A DNA stretch of 64,000 nucleotides from Pectobacterium colocasium (GTDB taxonomy: Bacteria; Pseudomonadota; Gammaproteobacteria; Enterobacterales; Enterobacteriaceae): positions 1,302,001 through 1,366,000 of the forward strand of contig NZ_CP084032.1 of NCBI RefSeq assembly GCF_020181655.1, in the 5' to 3' direction. This document shows, piece by piece, positions 55,027 through 64,000 of the stretch. Position numbers and translations under genes: made by a program. The notes beneath the pieces were generated by a model, which worked only from the letters and a program-made list of their open reading frames with translations, did no database searches and was not told the origin of the DNA. Each line of letters opens with the position of its first letter. Positions within the stretch are counted from its first letter, which is position 1.

Positions 55027-55389
55027 ATGTATAAATCCATTAATTTTGCCCAAAAGTTAGCGTTATTCGACGATCATTGGCAGCCGAAAGTGATCGCTGA
55101 GATGAATGACTATCAGTTTAAAATCGTTAAAATTCAGGGCGATTTTATCTGGCACTCTCATCCCGAAACGGACGAAACGTTCATCGTGCTGGAAGGCCAA
55201 CTGAGAATTGATTTTCGTGATGGCGATGTGCACATCAATGCCGGGGAAATGTACGTTGTTCCACGCGGCGTTGAACATAAGCCTTATGCCGAGCACGAAG
55301 TAAAAATGCTGCTGATTGAACCGAAAGGCGTACTGAATACCGGTCATGAAGGCGGCGAGCGGACGGCTGAAAATGATATCTGGATTTGA
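55027..55389 (+). CDS. Small cupin-domain protein
   Basis: 120 residues, start MYKSINFAQKLALFDDHWQPK with AAGGAG upstream. One cupin barrel with IWHSHPETDETFIVLEG (motif 1, His/His/Glu ligands) and YVVPRGVEHKPYA (motif 2 histidine), so a metal site is likely. The family has many unrelated roles, and substrate is unknown. It is probably expressed with or under the AraC-type gene upstream. Confidence 0.85.
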   Translation: MYKSINFAQKLALFDDHWQPKVIAEMNDYQFKIVKIQGDFIWHSHPETDETFIVLEGQLRIDFRDGDVHINAGEMYVVPRGVEHKPYAEHEVKMLLIEPKGVLNTGHEGGERTAENDIWI

Positions 55390-55603
55390 TTGGCTGAGTA
55401 AAAATTAACCTGAAACGTCCCGCGAGTGACGGATAAGTCGCAGTAAACGGGCTGCTTTTGTACCAAAACGTCAGAAGCATTTTTAATTTCGTTTACTGCG
55501 TCATAAAAAAACCTGCGTCAGACACCGACAACGCCCTTGTCCGCTTGCTTTTGCATAGAAGTCAAAAGTACCATGAAGCACTTGTTTGTGGAGGGGATGG
55601 CCA

Positions 55604-56482
55604 ATGTTTACGGGAAGTATTGTTGCGCTGGTTACGCCGATGGACGCCAAAGGCGCCGTCGATCGGGCGAGCTTGAAAAAACTGATTGATTATCATGTCG
55701 CTAGCGGTACATCGGCGATTGTCTCTGTCGGCACGACGGGTGAATCCGCCACGCTGAGCCATGACGAACATGGCGATGTCGTGATGCTGACGCTGGAACT
55801 GAGCGACGGACGCATTCCTGTCATCGCTGGCACGGGTGCTAACGCGACCGCTGAAGGCGTTTCACTGACTAAACGCTTTCATGGCACAGGCGTCGTTGGT
55901 TGCCTGACGGTCACACCGTACTACAATAAACCGACGCAGGAAGGCCTGTACCAGCACTTCAAAGCGATTGCCGAGCATACCGATCTGCCACAAATCCTGT
56001 ATAACGTACCTTCCCGCACTGGCTGCGATATGCTGCCAGAAACCGTTGCCCGTTTGTCCGAAGTGAAAAATATTGTCGCAATTAAAGAAGCGACGGGGAA
56101 CTTAAGTCGGGTAAGCCAGATCCAAGAGCTGGTTAGTGAAGACTTCATTTTGCTGAGCGGCGATGACGCCAGCGGTCTGGACTTTATGCAACTCGGCGGT
56201 AAAGGTGTGATTTCCGTAACGGCGAACATTGCTGCACGTGAAATGGCGGAACTTTGCAAGCTGGCGGCGCAGGGCAATTTTGTCGAAGCGCGCCGTTTAA
56301 ATCAGCGCCTGATGCCTCTGCATCAAAAATTATTTGTTGAACCCAATCCTATTCCGGTGAAGTGGGCCTGTAAGGAATTGGGACTCATGGCGACCGATAC
56401 GCTGCGCCTGCCGATGACACCGCTGACCGATGCCGGTCGTACGGTGATGGGGCAAGCACTTAAGCAAGCGGGTTTGCTGTAA
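55604..56482 (+). CDS. dapA: 4-Hydroxy-tetrahydrodipicolinate synthase DapA
   Basis: 292 residues from ATG 55604 ([14 protein letters not shown]), with GAGGGG upstream. First committed step of lysine and meso-diaminopimelate synthesis from pyruvate and aspartate semialdehyde. The motif [11 protein letters not shown], the Tyr in LYNVPSRTG and the Schiff-base lysine in [12 protein letters not shown] are present. It is followed 16 bp later by bamC. Confidence 0.98.
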   Translation: MFTGSIVALVTPMDAKGAVDRASLKKLIDYHVASGTSAIVSVGTTGESATLSHDEHGDVVMLTLELSDGRIPVIAGTGANATAEGVSLTKRFHGTGVVGCLTVTPYYNKPTQEGLYQHFKAIAEHTDLPQILYNVPSRTGCDMLPETVARLSEVKNIVAIKEATGNLSRVSQIQELVSEDFILLSGDDASGLDFMQLGGKGVISVTANIAAREMAELCKLAAQGNFVEARRLNQRLMPLHQKLFVEPNPIPVKWACKELGLMATDTLRLPMTPLTDAGRTVMGQALKQAGLL

Positions 56483-56498
56483 TCGTTAGGGAGATTTA

Positions 56499-57536
56499 AT
56501 GAGTTATTCATTACAAAAGTCGATGGTGGCGAAAGTTGTTGGCATATCACTTGTGATGTTGCTTGCGGCTTGTTCCACCGATCAGCGCTATAAGCGTCAG
56601 GTGAGTGGCGATGAATCCTATCTGAAGGCACCGGCGCTGCACGCGCTGAATACGCCGGCCGGGATGATTTTACCGGTGCAGAACGGGGATTATGATATAC
56701 CGCCAGTTACCCTGAATGGCGCGGTCGGCAAGGAGCTGGATATTCGTCCTCCTGTGCAGCCATTGGCCTTGTTGAATGGTTCTCGCACCCAGATCTCTGG
56801 AGATACGGCAACGCTGTTGTTAGAAAACAGCGCGCAAAACAGCCAGCTCTGGTCTCAGGTTATCCGCGTGTTGCAAGACAAAGCGTTCACTATTGCCAGC
56901 CGTCAGGACGCCAGCCAAACGCTGACAACCGACTGGATCTCATGGCCGCGTGAAGATGAAGACGTACCGTATCAAGGGCGTTATCAGATCGCCGTACAGC
57001 AGCAGGGCTATCAGGTCGCTCTGATCGTGAAGCTGCTGGGATTACAATTGAACGGCCAGCCAGTGACGACGGGCGATCAGGCTCAGCGTTACACCGGCCT
57101 GATGCTGAATGCGCTCAGTAATGGTCTGGATGCTCAGGCAACCGCACGCGAAAACGCACTGGCAAACCGCACCATTGGTTCGCTGGATGTGCAAAGCGGG
57201 GCGGATGACACGGGGCTGCCACTGCTGATTGTACGCGGTCCGTACACGGTGGTGTGGGATCGTCTGCCAGCCGCGCTGAGTAAAATCGGAATGGAAGTTA
57301 GCGATCGCAGCCGGCCGCAGGGTTCAGTTTCCGTCAAGTACAGAGCACCGAGCGGCGGAACCTGGGATGACCTGGGCGCGAAAAATCCTGAATTGCCTAA
57401 CGGCGATTACAAATTGCAGGTCGGCGATTTAGATAACCGCAGCAGTCTGCAATTTATCGACGCCAAAGGGCATACGCTAACCCAGTCTCAGAACGATGCG
57501 CTGGTGGCCGTATTCCAGGCGGCGTTTAGTAAATAA
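56499..57536 (+). CDS. bamC: Outer membrane assembly lipoprotein BamC
   Basis: 345 residues. A lipoprotein signal peptide ends at LLAAC with the acylated Cys at 25, then the unstructured BamD-binding segment ([16 protein letters not shown]) and two helix-grip domains. The C-terminal [20 protein letters not shown] is nearly the same as in E. coli. It is part of the BAM complex. GGGAG precedes the start; co-transcribed with dapA. Confidence 0.96.
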   Translation: MSYSLQKSMVAKVVGISLVMLLAACSTDQRYKRQVSGDESYLKAPALHALNTPAGMILPVQNGDYDIPPVTLNGAVGKELDIRPPVQPLALLNGSRTQISGDTATLLLENSAQNSQLWSQVIRVLQDKAFTIASRQDASQTLTTDWISWPREDEDVPYQGRYQIAVQQQGYQVALIVKLLGLQLNGQPVTTGDQAQRYTGLMLNALSNGLDAQATARENALANRTIGSLDVQSGADDTGLPLLIVRGPYTVVWDRLPAALSKIGMEVSDRSRPQGSVSVKYRAPSGGTWDDLGAKNPELPNGDYKLQVGDLDNRSSLQFIDAKGHTLTQSQNDALVAVFQAAFSK

Positions 57537-57546
57537 CGCATAAACC

Positions 57547-57572
57547 AAGGGTCGGATTATCCGACCCTTCTT
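57547..57572 (+). terminator. Terminator after bamC
   Basis: AAGGGTCGGA (57547-57556) pairs with TCCGACCCTT (57560-57569) around TTA. The tail CTTCATTC is only partly T-rich. Confidence 0.7.
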
Positions 57573-57608
57573 CATTCAACAATCTCTACCCGAATTGACG
57601 GGCGCTAT

Positions 57609-57624
57609 CGGCAACCGTTCGGGG
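57609..57624 (+). promoter_or_regulatory. Possible weak PurR box upstream of purC
   Basis: CGGCAACCGTTCGGGG matches 10 of 16 positions of the PurR palindrome, with the central CG and half site GCAA. It lies 55 bp before purC, which is a PurR target in E. coli. Confidence 0.35.
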
Positions 57625-57679
57625 AAGCGTTAAATATCGGGTCGTATTGGTTGACCCTCACTGTGTGGAGTAATTAAAG

Positions 57680-58393
57680 ATGCAAAAGCTAGCTGAGCTG
57701 TATCGTGGAAAGGCGAAAACCGTCTACACCACCGAAGATCCCGATCTACTGGTGCTGGAGTTCCGCAATGATACATCAGCAGGAGACGGTGCGCGCATTG
57801 AGCAGTTTGACCGTAAAGGAATGGTGAATAACAAGTTCAACCATTTCATCATGAGCAAACTGGAAGAAGCTGGAATCCCAACCCAAATGGTGAGCCTGCT
57901 GTCTGACAATGAAGTGCTGGTGAAGAAGCTGGATATGGTGCCGGTCGAATGTGTTGTGCGTAACCGCGCGGCAGGGTCGCTGGTAAAACGTCTGGGTATC
58001 GAAGAAGGTATCGAGCTGAACCCGCCGTTGTTCGATCTGTTCCTGAAAAACGATGCGATGCATGACCCAATGGTGAACGAATCTTATTGCAAGACGTTCG
58101 GCTGGGTGAACGAAGAAAATCTGGCTCGCATGAAAGAGCTGAGCTACAAAGCGAACGACGTGCTGAGCAAACTGTTTGGCGACGCCGGGCTGATTCTGGT
58201 CGATTTCAAGCTGGAGTTCGGTCTGTTCAAAGGGGAAGTCGTGCTGGGTGATGAGTTCTCACCAGACGGTAGCCGCCTGTGGGACAAAGAAACGCTGAAC
58301 AAAATGGATAAAGACCGTTTCCGTCAGAGCCTCGGTGGCTTGATTGAAGCGTATGAAGAAGTTGCGCACCGTATCGGCGTAAAATTAGACTAA
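57680..58393 (+). CDS. purC: SAICAR synthase PurC
   Basis: 237 residues: start [20 protein letters not shown], motif [36 protein letters not shown], and the C-terminal [24 protein letters not shown]. It joins CAIR and aspartate in purine synthesis. AGT-rich leader with TGTGGAGTAATTAAAG site ahead of the start. Gene order dapA-bamC-purC is the same as in E. coli. Confidence 0.98.
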   Translation: MQKLAELYRGKAKTVYTTEDPDLLVLEFRNDTSAGDGARIEQFDRKGMVNNKFNHFIMSKLEEAGIPTQMVSLLSDNEVLVKKLDMVPVECVVRNRAAGSLVKRLGIEEGIELNPPLFDLFLKNDAMHDPMVNESYCKTFGWVNEENLARMKELSYKANDVLSKLFGDAGLILVDFKLEFGLFKGEVVLGDEFSPDGSRLWDKETLNKMDKDRFRQSLGGLIEAYEEVAHRIGVKLD

Positions 58394-58612
58394 CTGCGCA
58401 ATCGTTTACGTTCAGGTCGCCTGCTGGCGATAGGCTGACGGCCTGAATGTTTTGCTGATTTTCCTCTCGAAAAGCTGCCTTTCTCTTCTCATCTCTGTCT
58501 GAATAAGTTGCAGACCTAGCTCTTACTTCGATTCCTGCCCTTGCTCTGATTAATGCTATGATTGCGCTTTGCTTAACGCGCAACCTGACTACTTTTCGAC
58601 AGACTCGCATCC

Positions 58613-59065
58613 ATGGCTTACTTCGATCCAACATTGTTAATTCTGCTTGTTTTGGCGGGGCTGGGTATTATCAGCCATAACATGACCGTCACGCTGGCGA
58701 TTCTGGTTCTGCTGGCGATACGCATCACACCATTAAACAGCTATTTCCCGTGGGTAGAAAAATACGGCCTGAGCATCGGTATCGTTATTCTGACGATTGG
58801 CGTGATGGCACCGATTGCCAGCGGAAAAATTACCGCCAGTGAAGTGATGCATTCCTTCCTGCACTGGAAATCTCTGTTGGCGATCCTCATTGGTGTTGCG
58901 GTGTCCTGGCTTGGCGGACGCGGCGTGTCGCTGATGAGCAACCAGCCCTCCGTGGTAGCGGGGCTGCTGGTGGGCACGGTTATGGGCGTGGCGTTGTTTC
59001 GCGGTGTTCCCGTCGGGCCATTGATCGCTGCCGGACTGCTTTCCCTGCTGATCGGCAAGACCTGA
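58613..59065 (+). CDS. UPF0756 (DUF441) membrane protein, YeaL-like
   Basis: 150 residues with about four or five membrane segments; motifs [23 protein letters not shown] start, [27 protein letters not shown] and [25 protein letters not shown] match the YeaL family. Function is unknown. In E. coli yeaL is far from purC, so the location differs. It lies just upstream of tmcA and may be co-transcribed. Confidence 0.88.
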   Translation: MAYFDPTLLILLVLAGLGIISHNMTVTLAILVLLAIRITPLNSYFPWVEKYGLSIGIVILTIGVMAPIASGKITASEVMHSFLHWKSLLAILIGVAVSWLGGRGVSLMSNQPSVVAGLLVGTVMGVALFRGVPVGPLIAAGLLSLLIGKT

Positions 59066-59082
59066 TTCATTCGGCGCGTGTG

Positions 59083-61137
59083 ATGATATTGCGTGATTTT
59101 CTCTCCAGCCAACACCAGCAGCAGCGCTATGGCGTCCGACGCCTGCTGGTGCTAAGCGGTGAACCAAGCTGGTGTGAAGCGCAGGCGTTGGCGCTTAGTT
59201 GCCAATTGTCCGGCGACTGGCTGTGGATCGGTGAGTCTGCACCTGATTCCGTTACCTCACGGCCAGCCAGCCGAGTACGGACGCTGCTGGGGCGGGAGTT
59301 TCTCCATGCGGTATCTGATGCACGTAAAGGCGTGGACGTCGAGGCGCTGGCGATGCTATCAGGCACGCTACAGGCTGGTAGCTGGCTGATTATGCTGGTG
59401 CCGCCGTGGCAGACATGGCCGACCTTGCCGGATGAAGACAGCCTGCGCTGGTGCGAACAAGCACAGCCGATTGCTACCCCGTACTTTATCCAACATTTTC
59501 AGCGCCAGCTGTTGGCCGATGAAGATGTGGTGCTCTGGCTGCAGGGCCAGGAAGCTGTCATTCGGCCACTGGCCGTGCGATCGGACTGGCAGCCAGCGAA
59601 CGGTGAACCGACCGCGCGACAGCAGCACATCTTGCATGAGCTGAACGCCGCTGAATCCGGCGTATTTGTGATTACCGCTCCGCGCGGGCGCGGGAAATCC
59701 GCGCTGGCAGGAATGCTGACGCAGCGGAGCCGTAAAGCCTGTTGGATCACCGCACCGTCTCGTGCGGCGGCGGAGATTCTGCAACAGCACGCGCGTGCCG
59801 ATGCGCAGTTTTGGGCACCGGATGCGCTGCTGGCACACTGCCGCCTTCATGGCGCGCCTGATGTCGACTGGTTGTTGATTGATGAAGCGGCGGCGATTCC
59901 GTCTTCCGCGCTCTCCGCGCTATTACCCTATTTTCCTCGTATTCTGATGACCACGACGGTGCAAGGGTATGAAGGTACCGGACGGGGATTCCTGCTGAAG
60001 TTTTGTGCGACGTTACCGCAGTGGCGAGCGTTTACGCTGGACGATCCTCTGCGCTGGGCTGTTAACGATCCGCTGGAGCGGGTGTTGGATCAGGCATTGC
60101 TCTTCAACGAGCCCGACGCGTTTCATTCCCCGCTGCCGTCCAATCTACCTATTCCGCCTTCTGCGCTGGACAGTCGAATCGAACGTGTCGACGACTGGCT
60201 AACGAACCCTGAGCGTCTGGCGGGGTGTTACGCGCTCTTGTGCAGCGCGCATTACCGTACTTCGCCGCTGGATTTGCGCCGCCTGATGGATGCGCCGGGC
60301 ATGCAGATTGCCAGTGCACAGGTGGCGGGCAATATGTGCGGCGTACTGTGGCTGGTGGAGGAAGGCGGGCTATCCGCATCATTGGCGCATGAGGTGTGGG
60401 CCGGGCGGCGGCGCCCGCGTGGCAATCTGGTGGCGCAGTCGCTGGCGGCACACGCCGGGCTGTGGCATGCACCGACGCTGCGGGCGCGTCGCGTGAGCCG
60501 GATTGCGGTGGCATCGGCATACCGCCGACAGGGAATTGGTCGGGCACTCATTGCAGAGCAGACGCGCGAGGCACAACGGCAGGCGTTGGATTACCTGTCG
60601 GTTAGCTTCGGCTATCAGCCAGACTTGTGGGCATTCTGGCAATCATGCGGCTTTCAACTGGTGCGTATCGGCAGCCATCTTGAGGCTAGCAGTGGCTGTT
60701 ATAGCGCGATGGCGGTACTGCCGCTGAGTGACGCGGGGCATAAGTTGGCGGAGCAGGGAAGCCGACAGTTGGCGCGTGACTGGCGTTGGTTACAGCGCCT
60801 GATTCCGCTGAACCTCGCGCTGCCGCAGACAGGAAATACCGAGCTGGATGAAGGCGACTGGCGTGAACTGGCGGGGTTTGCGTTTGCGCATCGGCCGATG
60901 GAGGCCAGCTTCGCTGCGATTTGCCGCCTGTTGAGTCACACCACTTTGCTGCTGCCTGCGCTACGCCTGCTGGCGGAAAAACCGGGTGAAAGCGAGCTGA
61001 TAGCCACGACGCTGGGGCTAAGCGGTAGGAAAACGCTCCTGAAACGCTGGCGAGAAGAGATCGCCGCTGCGCTGGTCGATCTTGATGTGCAACACAGTGA
61101 ACGCTGGCGAAGAACCGTCGTATTAGGTGACTCTTGA
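59083..61137 (+). CDS. tmcA: tRNA(Met) cytidine acetyltransferase TmcA
   Basis: 684 residues from ATG 59083 (an adjoining GTG at 59080 is also possible). It acetylates C34 of elongator tRNA-Met using ATP and acetyl-CoA. An N-terminal DUF1726 domain (LLVLSGEPSWCEAQALAL), an RNA-helicase-like ATPase with Walker A APRGRGKSALAG and DEAA-type Walker B LLIDEAAAIPSS, a GNAT domain (RVSRIAVASAYRRQGIGRALI), and a C-terminal tRNA-binding region. Length is near the 671 of E. coli. Confidence 0.95.
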   Translation: MILRDFLSSQHQQQRYGVRRLLVLSGEPSWCEAQALALSCQLSGDWLWIGESAPDSVTSRPASRVRTLLGREFLHAVSDARKGVDVEALAMLSGTLQAGSWLIMLVPPWQTWPTLPDEDSLRWCEQAQPIATPYFIQHFQRQLLADEDVVLWLQGQEAVIRPLAVRSDWQPANGEPTARQQHILHELNAAESGVFVITAPRGRGKSALAGMLTQRSRKACWITAPSRAAAEILQQHARADAQFWAPDALLAHCRLHGAPDVDWLLIDEAAAIPSSALSALLPYFPRILMTTTVQGYEGTGRGFLLKFCATLPQWRAFTLDDPLRWAVNDPLERVLDQALLFNEPDAFHSPLPSNLPIPPSALDSRIERVDDWLTNPERLAGCYALLCSAHYRTSPLDLRRLMDAPGMQIASAQVAGNMCGVLWLVEEGGLSASLAHEVWAGRRRPRGNLVAQSLAAHAGLWHAPTLRARRVSRIAVASAYRRQGIGRALIAEQTREAQRQALDYLSVSFGYQPDLWAFWQSCGFQLVRIGSHLEASSGCYSAMAVLPLSDAGHKLAEQGSRQLARDWRWLQRLIPLNLALPQTGNTELDEGDWRELAGFAFAHRPMEASFAAICRLLSHTTLLLPALRLLAEKPGESELIATTLGLSGRKTLLKRWREEIAAALVDLDVQHSERWRRTVVLGDS

Positions 61138-61211
61138 CGAGTATTGCGTGATTGAAGACGACAGAACTCGCAAATCGTACAGGTACGTCGAATATAGTAA
61201 GATGAAGTGGA

Positions 61212-61583
61212 TTACTGCGTCTCTAACAGTCGGAAAATCAGCGGTGTTTTCCCTTGTTTGTCAGAATAGTCGGCAATTAGCGTGAGGTCAGTTTTCCTCT
61301 CTCCAGACCAGAGCTGGCACTCGACTCTCTTTCGCGGAGCATCAGCGTCAATGTCGTAACGGTACAAGGGAATTCTGCCCGTTTTATCGGGTGTAAAGGC
61401 AACGTCGAAAGGCGGAAGCGTCAAATCTGCAACCGATTCTCCCGCGCTATCCAGCTCTTCAAGAATCTCGTCGTAGATAGCAGGGCTTACGCCAAAGTCG
61501 AGTAGAACGTCGGGGTCGCTGTGCTGGATGCCCCTCAACAGATCGCCCGCGAGCCGATAAAGTTCATCTCTGTCACGTGTCAT
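61212..61583 (-). CDS. Small acidic hypothetical protein
   Basis: 123 residues, starting MTRDRDELYRLAGDLLRGIQ. It is acidic, has no signal or membrane segment, and reads as an N-terminal helical part (1-60) plus a beta-rich half (IPLYRYDIDADAPRKRVECQLWSGERKTDLTLIADY). The size and the WSGERKTDLTL strand pattern recall immunity-like or DUF7668-type proteins, but I cannot identify it. It stands alone on the minus strand, converging with tmcA. Confidence 0.65.
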   Translation of the reverse strand: MTRDRDELYRLAGDLLRGIQHSDPDVLLDFGVSPAIYDEILEELDSAGESVADLTLPPFDVAFTPDKTGRIPLYRYDIDADAPRKRVECQLWSGERKTDLTLIADYSDKQGKTPLIFRLLETQ

Positions 61584-61741
61584 CTCTTATCGCCTTATTT
61601 TTCCCAAATTGTCCGACGCTACCTCATCGGGTACGAGTGGCGAATTTTATCAGGCTCTGCCCGTTATCGCTTGCGGTTCTGTTGGAAAGCGCTCTTGATG
61701 CGTTGGCGAGAATGAGGGCTGTCTGTTCGCTCGGCGGAGGA

Positions 61742-61763
61742 TGCGCCTCATCCGTGAGGCGCA
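61742..61763 (-). terminator. Hairpin downstream of the thioredoxin-fold gene
   Basis: TGCGCCTCA (61742-61750) pairs with TGAGGCGCA (61755-61763) around TCCG. It lies 11 bp beyond the stop; no T tract on the minus strand (TCCTCC). Confidence 0.55.
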
Positions 61764-61773
61764 GATTAGGGTA

Positions 61774-63039
61774 TCAGTCCAACTGCGGTTTGAAGGCGGG
61801 GGCCCGACGGAGCAATGCCCACAGCGTTTCCTGTAAGGGGATTTTCTGCGCTTCTAACAACTGCGGATAACGCTGATAAAAAGCGTCCTCTTTCGCGGAA
61901 AAATCCGGGTTCTCCTGAAGCCATTGCTTACGGAGCGCGGTAATTTGCTCGTCCGTTAGCTGTTTGTTGGGCGTGGCGTCTTCCTGTTCCTTAAACCAGC
62001 GGAAGCGTTTGTCAGGTGTTGCCCGTTCTTCTCTGCTCCAGCCGTCGTGAATTTGCAGGATCTGCGCTAGCGCGAAGCCGAGAGTAATGCTCACGCCTCG
62101 CCAGCTATTCGCGTCGGACGCGGCAGGTGGCGGTGATAGGCTGGCAATGATTGACGCTATATTTTTTTCCAGACCCAGTTCGCCAGAGGCTTTCTCCTCC
62201 CAACTTATTGCCTGCTGATGCAGCGCCGTCCATTCGCTTTCCGCTACGGTTTCACCCGCCAACAACTGCGAAGTGGCGCTAATCCACTGCTGACGCAGGC
62301 TGTCTACCGTGCTGTCTGCCAGCCAGTCTGACCACGGGTTGCTCGCATCGTCTAACCACTGCTGTAGCCATTGCAGCGCAACGCCATCTATGGCTTTTCC
62401 GGGAGCGATAGCAGTAAAGAGAGCGTCAACCTGTGCTGGCGTGGTAGTCGGCAGCTTTTCCATCAGTAGGCCGAGTGCGGCTGGCAGCCCGCTGACGCGT
62501 TCAAAAATGTGAATGTCAGCACTGTGCGCCAGCACCGCAGAGACCGAGCCCTTGTTGTCCTGCCAATAAGGGGAAAAGGCGTGTTCAATATCCCCGTTTG
62601 CCGCATGCTGACGTAGTCGCTGGTGGAGAAAATCGTGTAGCGACGCATCGCCATAAAATGCTCCCCACGTCACGCGGGTTTCTGCCAGCGGCTGGGCGGT
62701 GTTCTGTATCGTAATCTGGTGTGATTCCAGCCAGCCACGTAGCTGCGCCAGCGTTTTTACGCCAATCTGTCGCGAAATTTCCTGCCCGTTTTTAAACAAC
62801 AGCAGCGTTGGAATGCCGCGAACCCCAAAACGCTGCATGAATGCCGGATACTGTTCTACATCCAACTTGGCGACGGTCAAGTTATCTGGCGTGTTATCCG
62901 CGATGGTATGCAGCAGCGGTGCCAGTGTTTTACACGGCTGGCACCAGGGTGCCCACAGGTCAAGCAGAATGGGCTTGTCGTTATGATTGAGCAATGCATC
63001 TAGCGAGGTATCGCTGGCAGTGATAATGGCGTCGGACAT
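61774..63039 (-). CDS. Long thioredoxin-fold protein with C-terminal domain of unknown function
   Basis: 421 residues. Residues 1-110 are a thioredoxin domain with the active-site motif DLWAPWCQPCKTLAP (CQPC instead of the usual CGPC) and the cis-proline loop RGIPTLLLF. The remaining 310 residues form a helical domain with no motif that I recognise; it contains a repeated Trp-rich pattern (LQWLQQWLDDASNPWSDW). No signal peptide, so cytoplasmic. The gene lies 70 bp downstream of tldD and could be co-transcribed. CnoX in this window is a separate thioredoxin fold with a TPR tail. Confidence 0.75.
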   Translation of the reverse strand: MSDAIITASDTSLDALLNHNDKPILLDLWAPWCQPCKTLAPLLHTIADNTPDNLTVAKLDVEQYPAFMQRFGVRGIPTLLLFKNGQEISRQIGVKTLAQLRGWLESHQITIQNTAQPLAETRVTWGAFYGDASLHDFLHQRLRQHAANGDIEHAFSPYWQDNKGSVSAVLAHSADIHIFERVSGLPAALGLLMEKLPTTTPAQVDALFTAIAPGKAIDGVALQWLQQWLDDASNPWSDWLADSTVDSLRQQWISATSQLLAGETVAESEWTALHQQAISWEEKASGELGLEKNIASIIASLSPPPAASDANSWRGVSITLGFALAQILQIHDGWSREERATPDKRFRWFKEQEDATPNKQLTDEQITALRKQWLQENPDFSAKEDAFYQRYPQLLEAQKIPLQETLWALLRRAPAFKPQLD

Positions 63040-63109
63040 GGTGTCTCCGTTCAGGGAAAAGTCGTAAGTAAATAAGCAAAGCGCGGGCGATGAACCGTGA
63101 CGACACGGT

Positions 63110-63999
63110 TTATTGCGAGCCGCCTACGGTCATGTTGTCGATACGAAGCGTTGGCTGACCGACGCTGACGGGCAGGGATTGACCTTCCTTAGTACACGCG
63201 ATATTGCCGTCATCCAGCGCCAGATCGTTGCCCACCATGGCGACGTGCAGCAGGGCTTCCGGCCCGTGACCAATCAGCGTGGCACCTTTAACCGGACGGG
63301 TGACGCGCCCGTTTTCAATCAGATAGGCTTCCGTGGTAGAGAAGACATACTTCCCGCTGCTGATATCCACTTGCCCGCCGCCGAAGCCGACGGCATAGAG
63401 GCCGTTTTTGACAGACGCGATCACTTCTTCGGCGGGGTACTGTCCTGCCAGCATGTAAGTGTTGGTCATACGCGGCAGCGGCAGCGTGGAGTAGGACGCC
63501 CGACGTGCGTTGCCCGTGAGCGCGGTATTCATCAATCTGGCGTTGAGGCTGTCTTGTAAATAGCCGCGCAGGATGCCGTCCTCAATGAGTGTCGTACACT
63601 GTGACGGCGTACCTTCGTCATCCACATGCAGCGAGCCCCGACGATTCGCGAGCGTGCCGTCATCCACGACGGTAATACCCGGCGCGGCAACCCGTTCGCC
63701 CAATAAACTGGAAAATGCGGAACTGCCTTTCCGGTTAAAGTCGCCCTCCAGCCCGTGTCCAATGGCTTCATGCAGCAAAATACCGGGTGAGCCCGCACCG
63801 AGGATCACGCTGTAGGTGCCTGCGGGAAGCGGACTGGCATCCAGATTATTCAGCGCCTGATCGACAGCCTGATTGATCCAGTTGCTGACCGTTTCTTCAG
63901 TAAAAAAACCATAATCAAGACGGCGTCCGCCACCGCTGGAGCCATTTTCCCGCCGACCCTGCTGTTCAACCACGACGTGGATGACCAGATTCACCAGCG
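63110..63999 (-). CDS. tldD: Metalloprotease TldD, C-terminal part (5' end outside window)
   Basis: About 296 residues of the C-terminal part lie in the window; the frame stays open to the right edge. The zinc motif [11 protein letters not shown] (HExxxH) identifies TldD, as do the C-terminal [27 protein letters not shown] sections. TldD with TldE (PmbA) processes small peptides such as microcin B17 and CcdA. The plug segment [19 protein letters not shown] and [17 protein letters not shown] (substrate and cysteine-free metal region) are as expected. Next to it lies the thioredoxin-fold gene. Confidence 0.95.
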   Translation of the reverse strand, partial: LVNLVIHVVVEQQGRRENGSSGGGRRLDYGFFTEETVSNWINQAVDQALNNLDASPLPAGTYSVILGAGSPGILLHEAIGHGLEGDFNRKGSSAFSSLLGERVAAPGITVVDDGTLANRRGSLHVDDEGTPSQCTTLIEDGILRGYLQDSLNARLMNTALTGNARRASYSTLPLPRMTNTYMLAGQYPAEEVIASVKNGLYAVGFGGGQVDISSGKYVFSTTEAYLIENGRVTRPVKGATLIGHGPEALLHVAMVGNDLALDDGNIACTKEGQSLPVSVGQPTLRIDNMTVGGSQ

Positions 64000-64000
64000 G

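Overview
The window is a chromosomal segment of an enterobacterium. Gene content, gene order and protein sequences read like Escherichia coli homologues with moderate divergence. The ERIC element, the ybaP-copA-cueR, rcs, men and bam/pur blocks and the iron-uptake pair fit the Pectobacteriaceae, most likely Pectobacterium; that genus call is an inference from recall, not from a search. I found no tRNA, rRNA, insertion sequence, prophage or CRISPR array.

Layout. 1-6.0 kb: a truncated ybaP, a HicA/HicB toxin-antitoxin module, the copper-efflux pair copA/cueR with a recognisable CueR promoter, and ybbJ-qmcA. 6.1-11.1 kb: yfaE-nrdB-nrdA (class Ia ribonucleotide reductase with its ferredoxin) and ubiG, with DnaA and NrdR boxes upstream of nrdA. 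11.4-20.4 kb: gyrA and the Rcs phosphorelay rcsC, rcsB, rcsD. 20.4-29.6 kb: an MFS transporter, then menF-menD-menH-menB-menC-menE for menaquinone. 29.7-33.1 kb: yfaZ, tyrP with a TyrR box, and a CinA-family gene. 33.5-39.0 kb: cnoX, ybbO, tesA, ybbA, ybbP, bracketed by two inverted copies of a 248-bp structured repeat. 39.4-43.5 kb: speG and a Fur-box-controlled siderophore receptor plus binding protein. 43.7-50.7 kb: purN-purM, upp-uraA, hda, an ArsC-family gene and bepA. 50.8-52.6 kb: a two-gene AAA ATPase/DUF4276 cassette in an otherwise housekeeping context. 52.7-64 kb: bcp, gcvR, an AraC regulator and cupin, dapA-bamC-purC, a YeaL-type membrane protein, tmcA, a small unknown protein, a long thioredoxin-fold protein, and the 3' part of tldD.

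Most genes are housekeeping: nucleotide metabolism (nrd, pur, upp/uraA), replication control (gyrA, hda, DnaA boxes at nrdA), envelope biogenesis and stress (rcs, bamC, bepA), respiration (ubiG, men) and metal handling (copA/cueR, Fur-regulated uptake). Accessory or odd elements are the hicA reading-frame anomaly, the ATPase/DUF4276 cassette, the 248-bp inverted repeat pair, and a family of about 75-bp palindromic repeats placed between nrdA and nrdB, after yfaZ, in the upp leader and beside gcvR. Several short tandem repeats overlap gene ends or starts (menD/menH, gcvR, uraA leader). Compared with remembered E. coli K-12 gene order, the yfaE-to-cinA block sits between qmcA and cnoX, where E. 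coli carries fetAB.
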